Below are positions 44,001-57,139 of a stretch of DNA of 64,000 bases, piece by piece. Source of the DNA: Lepidostoma basale. Lineage: Eukaryota > Arthropoda > Insecta > Trichoptera > Lepidostomatidae. The translations under genes and the position numbers were made by a program. The notes under the pieces are model-generated. The model ran no database searches. It was given only the letters and a program-made list of their open reading frames with translations, and was not told the origin of the DNA. Numbering within the stretch: the stretch's first letter is position 1; the number at the start of each line of letters is the position of its first letter. The stretch spans positions 248,001 through 312,000 of the forward strand of contig JAHDVF020000219.1 in NCBI GenBank assembly GCA_022606425.2, read 5' to 3'.

Positions 44001-46036
44001 GGACCAGTCCAGTGCGCCCTGAACGATGCAGGCTGGGTTCCGTCTCAGAGTGTGACCGATCCAAGGCCATTTGCATCTAGTGACTTGTTCTCTAATTGGC
44101 TTTTAGCCTGCCATGGTCCAGAGAACGGCATTTGCACTATTTGGGGCCAATTGATTTTGAATAATGAGCGAAGGCAGCTATTTATAAACACCTGGAGTTT
44201 ACCAATAGCGTCCGCGGTAGATTTCCAAGTCTCACATCCGTACAGCAGTATACTTTTAACGCTACTGCTGAATATTTGGAGCTTGAGCCTTCTCGAAATG
44301 ATACCGGAACGCCATACAGGGCGAAGCTTTTATCTTATACAAAGAACAAAATACAAAAACACAGTTGCCATGTTCAACAAGTGGCTACAATATTTTTTTA
44401 TAGGCATTGGATCGTTTTTTGACGCACGGGACATGTTATGTACTCTTCATATATATTTCATTGCTTTATTTTTCATGTGTAGAAAACGTCCATCTTGACC
44501 ACGTTGATCGCTCTCACAGTCATATTCATCACAATATTTACACGAGTATATTCCAGTTCAGCAACGTCTGCCTCTCCTGAACTGGTAGCAACCTACTTGG
44601 GTCTTCAGCGTCCCCTCTGGGCATTGGCTGTTTGTGCCATAATTATATGCTGCACACTTGGACAAGTCCGTGAGTTCTTTAAGATATTTTTTAATATTTC
44701 GCAAACACTAACGTCCCTAACCTCGTGATTTTGCTCTCTGTAAAATTGTGTCCGAGTAAGTTTTAACTATTACCAGCACACAATTAAAATCTATTGATAT
44801 CACACAACCAAAAACATGATTTAAATTGAAATGTTTCGTTTACATTGGTTTTCAAAGAAGATGCGATAATTAGAATATATGTATGCGATTAATGAGAAAC
44901 CATATTCCCAGCTCTCGTCACATCCTTCCTGGGCTGGTCTCCATGGGCACCCCTGGCGCGGCTGGTGTACGGAGTCTACTTGACACACATGGATGTGCAG
45001 CTTCGTAGTTTTGGAAATTACAAGACACCGTATCATTTCAGTCGCATTATGTTGGTGAGTGAAAAACATGTTTTCAACTTTACATATTCAACATGCAGTA
45101 TTATTTTTCTATGAAATTTGTAATAAAAACTGTTTACTGCCAACAATATTCATGCAGGCTTGTCTTAATTTGATGATATACGAGTATGTAGTTTTTTTTC
45201 TGTTTATTAAAAGTCTACCCTGAAAGTTTTTTATTTATAAATAGTTTAAGCTTCTTCTTCTTGTTCCTTGCTGTAGACCTATGTGGTCTGTTCTCTAGAG
45301 TGTTGCTCCTCCTGTGAGGTAGACTCCCAGCTGTCCTTCCATCTTTTAGGAGGTCTTCCACGAGGACGAGTCTCATGAGGCTGATTATGTAGTGCAATAT
45401 AGGGGAGTCTGGTGATGTCCATCCTTTGAACATGACCATACCAGTCCCTTTTTGATTAGAACAAAAATATAATAAGTGGAATGTAACTAAATAATAATAA
45501 AAGTTATTTGGATTGAATTTATGCATATACTTACAAGCCAGAGTTATTATGATAGACTGAGTGAACTTGTATTTGTTAAATAAATTATATACCTATTTTC
45601 TATATTGTTATCTTTTTTAGTTTGGTGAAATGGCGGGTGTAGTATTTTACTCCCTGCTAGCATCCTTCTTGATGCACCTTTTCATCGAAGCCCCTTGCCG
45701 GGGAATCATCAATATTCTCACTTCTACTTCACACAAGTAAGTTGCACAGAGTTATTCAGCATCAGAACATATTGAAATACAATGAATAATGAACTATAAC
45801 TTACATAATGTGAGTTTGTCTTTTATAGTCTCAAAAGGCATATTCGATATAACTAGTGAAAGGGTGGAAGTTTGTTCTATTATAGATTTTGTCTTAATTA
45901 AGACTAATATTGAAAAACATGTGTATTTCTTTATCGATCACATTCATCAAAGCAATTTTTTTCCCACAGAAAACGAAAATGTGTACAAAATGGCCACACG
46001 CAAAATCCAGTTGTAGAAGAAGTCAACATTCAATAG
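31893..46036 (+). CDS. Gene B: NRF-6-like membrane acyltransferase (12 exons found, one missing)
   Basis: This gene encodes a multi-pass membrane acyltransferase of the NRF-6 family. Twelve exons sum to 2077 coding bases; adding one undetected 3n+2 exon between 33202 and 34827 gives an intact frame of about 692 residues plus that exon. In order it shows a signal peptide, an NRF domain (NILDVSWR, DECVGE, WGLCVPASC), and NGLRVISILLIMMFHH with the conserved His. VDNFFVMSG, RLIPVYIMVI, SWFIPCEFHFFLLS, HNRAGPYLIGLLTGYL and FIEAP follow, then a charged tail. All of these are acyltransferase-3 landmarks in the usual order. The substrate is unknown for the family. Introns hold LINE, Harbinger, foldback and 4-bp-duplication elements. 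The start was chosen for its signal peptide and match to gene A. Confidence 0.9.
32577..32794 (+). CDS. Gene B exon 2 (NRF domain)
   Basis: The acceptor GTGAATAG restores M-W-D-A-S across the phase-1 junction. It encodes GNWDECVGED and RQYCTVTTY and ends TAT|GTGAGA in phase 0. The 485-bp intron before it holds no recognised coding sequence. Confidence 0.88.
32925..33202 (+). CDS. Gene B exon 3 (NRF domain end)
   Basis: It encodes NFVQNGSLAYWGLCVPASCN, LLQDHFRNESLRIHM and FKPGIISF. The frame is open from the AG at 32923-32924. It ends in phase 2 before GTGAGT. Confidence 0.88.
33500..34025. other. GC-rich insert in gene B intron
   Basis: The block is C-rich on the plus strand, unlike the AT-rich surroundings, and contains degenerate repeats of CCACCCAAGGCCACT. 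Long open frames exist on both strands (33507-33977 plus, 33584-34036 minus), as expected from composition. No domain is recognised, and neither frame is called a gene. Confidence 0.5.
34827..35020 (+). CDS. Gene B exon V (acyltransferase-3 start)
   Basis: It starts in phase 2 after ATTTCTAG. It encodes GKCPRLVRALSLIVNMKKLG and LNGLRVISILLIMMFHH, then ends AAG|GTAAGC in phase 0. The last His pair sits where the family has its conserved active-site-like His. Confidence 0.88.
35041..35215 (-). mobile_element. Non-autonomous RTE-tail family copy
   Basis: Antisense: GTTA tail, the CCGAAAGGGTAGGCAGAAAG block, then ATGGGTTGCGAACCTCATC. It starts 21 bp after the gene B exon V donor. Confidence 0.72.
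35281..35500 (+). mobile_element. Foldback element copy
   Basis: Arms with GAATGACATGTTTCGCGCTT and CAGACGTTTTCATTCATATT are inverted as at 16103-16302, but more decayed. Confidence 0.7.
35606..36075 (-). mobile_element. RTE-like LINE copy
   Basis: Antisense 3' end with GTTA tail through the WNWQKKDES region. Lies in gene B intron. Confidence 0.82.
36165..36365 (-). mobile_element. LINE ORF2 C-terminal fragment (family of 14286)
   Basis: Antisense reads KEDDRWIRRTFKWRPRTGHR then NPGRPQKKLLEV. Confidence 0.7.
36380..37028 (+). mobile_element. RTE-like LINE copy in gene B intron
   Basis: Frames DGQVERDIERRVGAANKVNG, LLPTLMYGSETWNWQKKDES, GSLRWFGHMERMNEQRMVKK and RGRPRKMWHNQINQ. Ends in a GTTA tail. 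Confidence 0.85.
37360..37740 (+). mobile_element. RTE-like LINE copy, decayed
   Basis: Covers the VVIxNKxLSKKA to RKxWHDQI segment with stops and shifts. Confidence 0.72.
37735..38580 (-). mobile_element. LINE ORF2 C-terminal fragment, cut by a 245-bp element
   Basis: Antisense frames EAMERAIMGINVADRVRNTA, VLKWRWAGHVIRSSDDRW and NSIYLKGKVFDCCVLSVLSY. The coding trace appears to continue on the far side of 38520. Confidence 0.7.
38276..38520 (+). mobile_element. 245-bp terminal-inverted-repeat element with 4-bp duplication
   Basis: CGCCTCTTTGCGAGAATAAC at the left end is perfectly inverted at the right end. ACAT flanks both sides (38272-38275, 38521-38524). It is non-coding. Confidence 0.85.
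38767..38924 (+). CDS. Gene B exon VI
   Basis: The acceptor is TATTTCTTTCAG. It encodes LEWVLLTNGDLMVDNFFVMS and IFDRYIR, then AG|GTAGAG in phase 2. It is 158 bp, as in gene A. The upstream 3.7-kb intron is filled with RTE-like and foldback copies. Confidence 0.88.
39011..39300 (-). mobile_element. Non-autonomous RTE-tail family copy
   Basis: Antisense GTTA tail, GCCGTCTCCTCGAAAGGGTA, GATGCGGCACTCCATCCTTC and GATGGGTTGCGAACCTCATC. Same order as in 72-894. Confidence 0.8.
39330..39545 (-). mobile_element. Tigger/pogo-like remnant
   Basis: Antisense acidic coding trace, then TTGTCCGGATAATTGACGTT and GTCCGGATAAATGACGTTCT, Tigger-type terminal sequence. Confidence 0.5.
39635..39803 (+). CDS. 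Gene B exon VII
   Basis: It encodes RLIPVYIMVIMYTANILPLM (first base from the junction) and NWWTNILMINNYVNTGEM, and ends ATG|GTAATG in phase 0. The acceptor is TTTTGTTGCAG. A PIF/Harbinger element sits 31 bp after the donor. Confidence 0.87.
40020..40795 (+). mobile_element. LINE fragments inside the Harbinger element
   Basis: 40020-40624 is a decayed RTE-like copy ending at GTTTAGTTAG. 40625-40795 is a GATTT-family C-terminal scrap (CTCCTCGGAGATCTACGTC). Confidence 0.75.
40888..41157 (-). pseudogene. Harbinger transposase, N-terminal fragment (89 aa)
   Basis: KKHWIHSLFLERHSKGLFYT, then RKYPDRFFNYTRMLVESFDN and LLENI, match the N-terminal region of Harbinger/ALP1-type transposases (W-x-H-P-L-x-x-x-R-x-x-x-G, then F-x-N-Y-x-R-M). 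The DDE nuclease domain is missing. It lies antisense in a gene B intron. Confidence 0.78.
41517..41800 (-). mobile_element. RTE-like LINE 3' fragment
   Basis: Antisense frame ERMVKKLYVNDVNGTRNRGR, PRKTWHDQINQILNVGHVRS through AYPFGETA, nearly identical to the long copy; a recent-looking fragment with its GTTA tail. Confidence 0.88.
41830..42375 (+). mobile_element. RTE-like LINE copy, distinct subfamily
   Basis: An open frame of 194 residues: NGALVLTLMYGSKAWNWQKK, GRTMYDRISNADIRKECRAK and RWFGHMERMGDERMVKKVYF. It is close to, but different from, the 57905 copy. Confidence 0.85.
42385..42610 (-). mobile_element. Two LINE 3' scraps
   Basis: 42385-42480 is antisense GATTT-family (AGATACTCTCCAAAGTCAAG). 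42539-42610 resembles the Jockey 3' region at 16875-16947. Confidence 0.6.
42795..42991 (+). CDS. Gene B exon VIII
   Basis: It starts after TTGTTTTTAG with CMEASWFIPCEFHFFLLSLS, the W-F/Y-L-x-C-D/E-x-x-x-F motif of the family. A further hydrophobic helix follows. The phase-2 donor AA|GTAAGT was preferred over the earlier AAA|GTAAAG because exon IX enters in phase 2. Confidence 0.87.
43325..43475 (+). CDS. Gene B exon IX
   Basis: It encodes LHDPVSHLNNSFKLQIYMPS, then HNRAGPYLIGLLTGYLLVKY, the highly conserved R-x-x-P-Y-L-I-G-x-x-x-G segment. It ends ATG|GTATGG in phase 0. Confidence 0.88.
43530..43812 (+). mobile_element. LINE ORF2 C-terminal fragment (family of 14286)
   Basis: SLKWAGHVTRQ, DRWAPKVLM and KEAYIQQWKTP with stops between; in gene B intron. 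Confidence 0.7.
43820..44300 (-). mobile_element. LINE ORF2 C-terminal fragment (RKRGRP/WRRTL family)
   Basis: Antisense copy of the segment better preserved at 63688-63993, including the GGGGACCAGTC and GCAGGCTGGGTTCCGTCTC blocks. Confidence 0.75.
44483..44669 (+). CDS. Gene B exon X
   Basis: Acceptor ATGTGTAG. It encodes KTSILTTLIALTVIFITIFT and RPLWALAVCAIIICCTLG, two hydrophobic segments. It ends in phase 1 before GTGAGT. Confidence 0.85.
44912..45054 (+). CDS. Gene B exon XI
   Basis: It encodes LVTSFLGWSPWAPLARLVYG and VYLTHMDVQL, matching the family's L-S-R-L-x-Y-x-x-Y-L-x-H segment. It enters in phase 1 after ATTCCCAG and ends TTG|GTGAGT in phase 0. Confidence 0.88.
45245..45460 (-). 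mobile_element. LINE ORF2 C-terminal fragment (family of 10158)
   Basis: The antisense reads MDITRLPYIALHNQPHETRP then RGRPPKRWKDSWE. In gene B intron. Confidence 0.7.
45621..45736 (+). CDS. Gene B exon XII (last membrane helix, FIEAP)
   Basis: It encodes FGEMAGVVFYSLLASFLMHL then FIEAPCRGIINIL; E-A-P after the last helix is typical of the family. A stop lies directly downstream (AAG TAA), but AA|GTAAGT is a strong donor into the last exon. Termination here is a possible alternative. Confidence 0.82.
45970..46036 (+). CDS. Gene B terminal exon (cytoplasmic tail, stop)
   Basis: After TTTTTTTCCCACAG the frame continues as KRKCVQNGHTQNPVVEEVNI then Q and TAG. It is a short polar tail with no domain. 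Supported by splice sites and frame only. Confidence 0.65.
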
Positions 46037-46279
46037 GAACCAATATGGGATTATTCTTCATCTACTTTGCATTTTTAATAATGATCAAATAACTGAAAAA
46101 TTATAAATTTATACATATTTCAATTTGGGAACTGCATCATCTATACGAGCATATCACCCAAAATAATTATGCACTTCTGTCATGTAGAAAAATATTTTAT
46201 AAAATACCGCTATTGGCCAAACCAGTATATAGTTATTTTTGTTAAATAGTAATTTAATGCTGAAAAAAATAATTTAATT

Positions 46280-46285
46280 AATAAA
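46280..46285 (+). terminator. Possible polyadenylation signal of gene B
   Basis: AATAAA lies 244 bp after the gene B stop codon in AT-rich DNA. Such hexamers arise easily by chance here. Confidence 0.4.
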
Positions 46286-46639
46286 AAAATATTTTATAAT
46301 ATGTGTTTAGTTTTATTCCACTTGATTTTTAGCTACAACCGGTTTAGACAGCTGCTCTTCTGGTCTAATTTTATTTTTTACTATAAACAAACATCAAGAT
46401 ATTTCAATTAACAACTAGGGAATTCAATCCCGCATCAATTTCAATTAATTAATGAATTTTAACCCGAAACATGTTTGTGTAAGATGCAAAAAAGTGTTGA
46501 AGAAGATGAGAAGAAATGCGATGGTAGGAAATGCCATTAACACTTTCACTGCATGACATTTCCAAGTATCTATTAAGATGTTTATTTATTTTTAAATAAA
46601 GAATAAAACCGATAGATAGCATTTTAAAAAATCCAAATA

Positions 46640-47600
46640 CTTTCCTTGCAAACAACAAACCTACCATCGTCATCCCTACCAGGAGAGCACTTCGGGTAGG
46701 AGGTTGATGTCATTTAGAGTTATTTTACTTCCGTTCCATGGTGGCGAAAACTGGCGTTATGTTAATAGATTTAATATTACCAGGAGACCATGCTATACAG
46801 GAGATAGGTGTTACATTTTTGGAAGGGGAAAAAAACAATTAAGCCTAATCAGCGGCATAATGGACTAAACCATTTTTTATTTCTTTACCAGGAACACATC
46901 TCGTCAAGAAGATTTATTATATCCTTCACAATACATTTTTTTTTTCATCGGTGGCGAAACTTGGCGTTAGAGTTCTCTGTAGTTTCATTCATATTAGGAA
47001 AGCATGTTGTGTAGGCATTTGAATACCATCATGATTCGTGTGAAAGAAAGACTTTAATTAGCATTTCGATGCGGCGCTCAGCGTGTTTTCGCTATCAGGG
47101 AGAACATCACGTAGCGGAGACCGATATTACATTCTATTGTTGTAGGTGGCGTTGATGCCGGCGCGAAAATAAAAACACTTTAAAGTGTTTTCATTTGTAA
47201 CCGCCAACATAAAAAAAGCGTGTGCGTATATAATATCGACTTCCTACAGAGATCTTCTCCTGTAATTCCAGTAATGCCAACTTTTGCCACTTCCCAAAAA
47301 TCTACCCGCCAATTAATTTCATTCGGATTTTAACCGTACCATCAACCTCCTACAAGCATCCTCTCCTGGTAGAAACATCTAATCTTTCGTAATCGCCGAT
47401 TTTTGCCATCGCTATTCGGCACATGATTTGTTGCAAGTTTAAAAATATACAATTAATTCCGCCATTTAGACAGTATGTACAAAAATATCGAACTCCTAGA
47501 ATCATAATAATATAATCGATTTTTGCCACCTCGCCTCGGTACAAAATAATTGTTTAATTAGACGGTAAGTTTAAAAATATGTAAATCAATTAAAATGTTC
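46640..47600 (+). repeat. Degenerate repeat cluster (TACCAGGAGA / GCCGATTTTTGCCA units)
   Basis: Blocks CTCCTGGTAGAAACATCTAA and TCGCCGATTTTTGCCATCG recur at 47272, 47395 and 47516, about 121 bp apart. Single units follow at 48530-48690 and 49420-49600; some are inverted. Nature unknown. Confidence 0.6.
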
Positions 47601-48249
47601 TCCTTCTTCTCCTCCTCCATGTGGTCCACATGATCCCTCCAAAAGCGCCTTCTGCTTCTTCCTCACCTTCAACACAATTGTCTTCAACACCGCAGACAGG
47701 CGTAGGATATTATTTCTGCTACTCTAAGGAGGTTCTCAGTCCTTAATATTCAAGGTGGTCAAGGGTTTAATTATTCAAGGTGATGTGAACTTTATTAACA
47801 GTGAGTCTGTGTGCGATTTTAACTCATGTTTGTAAAAGTGCCTGCCTTATGGGTCCATGGGCTATCAAAATAACATCCCAATTTACAACTGAAGGAACCG
47901 TGGAAAACCTCAGCTGAGACGCGGTGTACCTGTGGAAGAATACAATTGTGAACATAGCTGTGGAAAAATAATACAGTGTGAAACAATACATTTATGAATA
48001 GCGTTATTTGTTGGCCGCCCGCAACCGATCCACCACCGTGGTTGCGAAGTCAACGATGATGTGTGTTTACGTGTTTCTGTGTTGCGGAGGGTGGCTGGAG
48101 TCACTGATAATTATGCTCCTTCTCTGGCATTCCTTTTCCAGCTTCCATCCATCTCTTCTCTCGTAAATGGGGCAGTGGATGATGACGTGTTCTATTGCTT
48201 GGTGTGTTTGCAAGTCGCATGGGCAATGAGGTGTGTCTTTGATTTTAAA

Positions 48250-48510
48250 CCTGTGTAGATACGAAAGTGTGGCTCCGTGTCATTTAGGTGTGATTCTCTT
48301 CCTCATATGTCTTCCCACAGTGTGTTCAAATGCTTTCGGATCATGGATTTTGCGTAGCTGATAAGAAACTCAAAGTAGAGCTTGGCAGTTTTGACTCTAA
48401 GGGCGGCTGCTTTAGCCAGCTCATCTGCTCTTTCGTTCCCTTCCAATCCGTTATGACCTTTGATCCACAAGAAGGTGCACTTCGGTCTTAGTCCTATTGG
48501 TATCGGCTCT
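48250..48510 (-). mobile_element. LINE RNase H domain fragment
   Basis: The antisense reads RPKCTFLWIKGHNGLEGNER then ADELAKAAALR, the conserved histidine/aspartate end of RNase H in LINEs of the I/R1/Jockey type. Its parent element is otherwise not visible. Confidence 0.8.
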
Positions 48511-48699
48511 CATATTTGAAAAGACTCCCGTCATTTATTTAGAAAAGTAATATCGACCTCCTACAAATATCATCTTTTGGTAGAACCAGAAAGTAATGCC
48601 GATTTTGGCTACCCCAGAAAATCATCCCGCCAATTAATTTTAAGTGTAGCATCAACCTCTTACAGGCTCTCTCCTGGTAGAAACATCTTAGTTAGTTAG

Positions 48700-49260
48700 A
48701 AAGTTTCAATCCTGGGATTGGTTTGCAGCAATTTCTTCTGTTATTATCTTCCATTCTTCCCTGCCTTGTGTGGCTCTTTTGAAATCTGCATATGATGAGC
48801 AGCGCACGTCCACCAACAGGTCCTCCAGGTACTCTCGGCGTGGGCGTCCCCTAGAGTTGGTCCCCTCGGTCATACCCTCCATTATGGCATGCAAGAAACC
48901 TTCTTGACGTATTACATGACCGATCCATCTTGCACGCCTTTCGGACAAGGTCCTGAGCAGGTGCCTTCCTCCTTCGATTCCTTGAAGAACTTCCTCATTC
49001 GTGATGTGGTCTCTCCAGGAAATTCCTAATAGTCTTCTATAGGACCACATCTCAAAAGCCTCTAGTCTCCGCTTATCTCTTTCAGATAGGCACCATGTCT
49101 CGCAGCCGTACATCAAGATATTCCATACATAGGTCTTGATGAGGAGTATTCTCAGTTTTAGGTCTATATTATTTGATTATATTATTTTCGACCTTTTATT
49201 AAATGCAAGCCTAGCCTGATGTAGTATACGACTGTCGACCTCGCTCTTACCAACCGTCCC
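48700..49260 (-). mobile_element. LINE ORF2 C-terminal fragment (EAFEMWSYRRLL family)
   Basis: The antisense frame is open for 136 residues: MMYGCETWCLSERDKRRLEA, RRARWIGHVIRQEG and SRGRPRREYLEDLL, ending before a stop at 48706. Confidence 0.83.
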
Positions 49261-49610
49261 ATGTTATTTTGTTCCCGATGTAGACAAACTCCTTGGTGTT
49301 CTTTAGTGGAACTCCTGACATCACTACTCTCATCTGATGTTGCGTTCAGGCTACAGTCAGCAGCTTTGTTTTGTCTTTATTTATCTTCATGTTGTAGCTG
49401 TCTTGAAGATTCTCCTGGTAAAATCTAGATATTAACGCCAATTTTTGTCACCCGGTACAAAATTATTTTTTGATTTGGCGCTAAGTTTAAAAATATGATC
49501 AATTTAAAACAATCCAGGTGGCCAAAGTCGGCATTAATTTGGATTTGATGTTTCTACCAGGGGCGGATGTTTGAACAGATTTGATAGTATTTGTTGCATA
49601 ATGTTGGTAT

Positions 49611-50470
49611 TAGGGATGCGCAAAATGACTCATCTCAGGGATCTGATCTGAACGAATCGCTCAGTAAAGTGAGTCGACTCTTTGAGTCGACTCACGACTC
49701 GCTGAGATGAGTCGTTTTGCAAAGTGAGCCGACTCTTTTTAACGATCCACGGTTCACAATTGGTGACCTTTTTTTTTTTTTTGCTCCTCGACCAAAAATT
49801 TTGATTTCGATTGCCGAAAAAAATTATTGGTGACCTTTTTTTTTTTTTTTTGCTCCTCAGCCAAAAATTTTAGTTTCGATTGCCGGAAAAAATTATTGGT
49901 GACCTTTTTTTTTTTTTTTGCTCCTCGGCCAAAAATTTTAGTTTCGATTGCCGGAAAAAATTATTGGTGACCTTTTTTTTTTTGCTCCTCGGCCAAAAAT
50001 TTTAGTTTCGATTGCCGGAAAAAATTATTGGTGACCTTTTTTTTTTTTTTTGCTCCTCGGCCAAAAATTTTAGTTTCGATTGCCGGAAAAAATTATTGGT
50101 GACCTTTTTTTTTTTGCTCCTCGACCAAAAATTTTGATTTCGATTGCCGAAAAAAATTATTGGTTACCTTTTTTTTTTTTTTTGCTCCTCGGCCAAATTT
50201 TAATTTCGATTACCAAAAAAAATTATTGGTGACCTTTTTTTTTTTTTTTGCTCCTCGACCAAAAATTTTTGATTTCGATTGCCGAAAATGAATCGGCTCA
50301 CTTTGTTGAGCGAAACCGACTCAGATCCCTGAACAGCTCACTAAAAAGAGTCGAACGATTCACCCAACGGATCATTGAGCTGCCGCTCTTTTTTTAAGGA
50401 TCATCGCTCAACCGCTCACCAAAGTGAGTCGACTCTTTGAGTCGACTCGTGAGCGGATCGCACATCCCTA
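49611..50470 (+). mobile_element. Non-autonomous hAT element with internal minisatellite
   Basis: Ends TAGGGATGCGC and (inverted) TAGGGATGTGC. Perfect 8-bp duplication GTTGGTAT at 49603-49610 and 50471-50478, as for hAT transposons. Subterminal regions are rich in GAGTCGACTC palindromes. No transposase. It lies 155 bp before the Rpb7 start codon. Confidence 0.92.
49757..50295 (+). repeat. Minisatellite, ~67 bp x 8, inside the hAT element
   Basis: Units start at 49760, 49828, 49897, 49965, 50029, 50097, 50161 and 50227. Each has TTATTGGTGACC, a T-run of 9-15, GCTCCTCGGCC and TTTCGATTGCCGGAAAAAA. Length varies mainly in the T-run. Confidence 0.92.
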
Positions 50471-50625
50471 GTTGGTATCCGTGGTTGCTGTCAAGTTTTG
50501 GTTGTCACCTTACATTTGAAAGCTTGGTCCGCGGTATTTTGACGCTATCTATTTAATATTTCATTTCGTAAATTCTGAGTAAATGAACTATTTGTGACGT
50601 TAATTTCAACAGCTGCTCATATAAA

Positions 50626-54834
<4,209 letters not shown>

Positions 54835-55020
54835 TTCCAGTCTTCAGCAATATTGTATTCGTCAAGGAAATCCTTTATGCCAAATAAGAATTGGAATTCT
54901 TCCCTCGACTTAAGTGAAAGACCATTTATTCACGTAACAGATTCAGTCAATTCTCCGGTTTCCTCCATTATGTATGTCGTAATTATTTATTACTTATAAG
55001 GTATGTGTAAGTTTATTGTA

Positions 55021-55026
55021 AATAAA
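55021..55026 (+). terminator. Likely Rpb7 polyadenylation signal
   Basis: AATAAA lies 187 bp after the Rpb7 stop, with a GT-containing stretch downstream. Confidence 0.5.
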
Positions 55027-55065
55027 TATTTTTATAACAATGATTCTCAGTGTTTTATTGTACAT

Positions 55066-55570
55066 TCTTCTTCTTCAGCCTTCTTCCCTTCACTGTTAGA
55101 TATAGGTCTCTTCCATATTCATCCACTTGTCCCTTCTGCATCCAGGTCGTTCCAGCTATGCAAGCAATGTCGTCAGTCCAACTTTTAAATGGCCTCCCCA
55201 CACTCCTTTTCTTTGTCCAATCCTTATTCTGGATGTCTATCTGGTACTGTCGTGTCGACTACTGCAACTTACTATATGCTGGACAACCCAAGAAGCAACT
55301 GGATAGACTGCGATCCATAATGAATGCTGCAGCACGATTAATTTTTGGTGCATCAAAATTCACACATATAACCTCAATGCTTTATCGGCTTCATTGGTTA
55401 AGGTTACATGAGCGAATCGATTATAAACTATGTCCATTTGTTCACAAATTGTCGATTTGTTCACAAAGCCTTACATGAACAAGCACCCCACTACCTCACA
55501 GAACTTTGCAAGTTTATCGATCTGAACCCTCGGCAGTCAACTCTACGATCCTCAAAGGAAGTAGGAAGTA
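55066..55570 (+). mobile_element. LINE scraps, including an L2/CR1-like C terminus
   Basis: 55066-55250 is the CACTG(T/C)TAGATATAGG scrap. 55250-55570 reads RVDYCNLLYAGQPKKQLDRL, RSIMNAAARLIFGAS and LHWLRLHERIDYKL, then HEQAPHYLTELCKF in another frame. Confidence 0.78.
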
Positions 55571-55729
55571 GTAACGTTGCTGTTTGATATCGATGCGCTT
55601 GCTTTCGGTAATCCTGCTTTGAAAAAGGAATCAAGTTTTTTATGCACTTTTGAAGTTTGCTGTTTTTTTAAAATCAACTCTCTAAAATTACTAAAATGCA
55701 TATAATATAGTTGAACTTCGTTAATTGAC

Positions 55730-55985
55730 GAAGAGTCAATAAATACATATTATTAGATCTTCGAGATGTGATCTTACCACCGATAACTTCAATTTTGGTA
55801 GTGCTGTTTCTTCTTCGCTATCTTCACTTCCATCCTTGGCATTATGTCTCGAATTCTAGTGCTAGACGTAGACACCTTATTTTGCTAAAAGAATTAGCGC
55901 CTGTTTGATTATCCGAAACGCCCATTATCCGGTCCCAATTAGTCTGGATAAACGACGTTCTACTGTAGAAAGGTGTTTTTAAATT
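55730..55985 (-). mobile_element. Tigger/pogo-like remnant
   Basis: Antisense coding trace as at 6660-6760 (an acidic S-E-E-E stretch, M-P-R-M), plus an end TACAGTAGAACGTCGTTTAT. Confidence 0.65.
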
Positions 55986-55999
55986 ATTTATATGAATGA

Positions 56000-56935
56000 C
56001 ATCTGCAAATCTCAAGTTGGACGAGGATTCGCCATCTGCTTTAATTTATTCTTTGGTTTTTTCAGTATTTAAAATAAACAAAACAAATTAATTTGGCATA
56101 ATTTTATTTTACACTGTTATACATAGTTTATACACATTATTTGAAATATTTATATAAAAAGGAAAATCTTAACATTACATAAGGGTTACATCGAGTGATT
56201 ATGTGTAGCGTTAGCTAAAAATATCCCAATTTCACTGACAACAAAATAATGACTGCATATCAAATGCCCAACACATGAAAGTACCCACAAGCGAATTCAA
56301 ATGGGTAATATAATTTCTTGGAAGCCTACCTATTCAACATTTCATATATTTCAAACATTGTTCACTTACGAGTAATGCGTAAGTATGGTTATAATTTCAA
56401 TGAATGGGAAGCCAAACGTGTCATGGAGAATATTTAAAGCCGATAATGTTAGAATAAGTATATTTAGTTAATTTAAAAATAAGTACATATAAATAAATAA
56501 ATAAAAAATTGTTTATTATTATTGCAATTGAGGAGTTCGCAATCACAACTTCAACTATTATAATGATGATTCTAAATTTGAATCAATCAAAATCACTTAG
56601 AGCTAACTGCAATCATCCGCAATCACTTCTTCAACTGGTGAAATAATTTTTTCAATCGTTTTTAATTTTGAGTTATCTACATTTGTAAAGCTTAATTTAT
56701 AAAATACATTTTTGTTTTTGATTTATTGCATCGACTAAAATCCATTCTATTGTGCTTGTAAGATAAAAGTATTTTTTTTTTACATACATATCAAAAATTA
56801 AGAAATCTGATACGGTGTTACTCCATATTGTAAATGTTACAGACAAAGTGTTTAATTTAGATAATGTATACAGTAACTGGCCAATGTATTCACTAACTAT
56901 GAGTTATAGTTACAGTTGTCAACTGCTCCCAGTCC
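56000..56935. other. AT-rich stretch, nothing recognised
   Basis: No gene or identifiable repeat could be supported. Confidence 0.45.
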
Positions 56936-56939
56936 ATGT

Positions 56940-57130
56940 GTCTGTCTACTATTGGTTAGCAAACGATAGGGTGGAGTAGAGAAGAGTCGTCGCTATGTGC
57001 CAGGGGCCGGGGAGAAGACGGGGTCTAGCCGTAGGGGCAGAATATCCCTGTCCGGAGTGTGACAAAGTCTGTCATTCTAGGATACGACTATATAGCCACA
57101 TCAGGTGGCAAAGAAGACAGGCAATGGGCA
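56940..57130 (+). mobile_element. LINE ORF2 C-terminal zinc-finger fragment
   Basis: VAMCQGPGRRRGLAVGAEYP, then CPECDKVCHSRIRLYSHIRW, a C2H2-like terminus common in LINE ORF2 proteins (C-x-x-C, S-R-I-G/R-L-x-S-H). Confidence 0.65.
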
Positions 57131-57139
57131 TTTTGTGTA

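Noticed and set aside
49757..50295. CRISPR-like regular array
   Set aside because: The whole unit repeats with no unique spacers, inside a hAT element in a eukaryotic genome.
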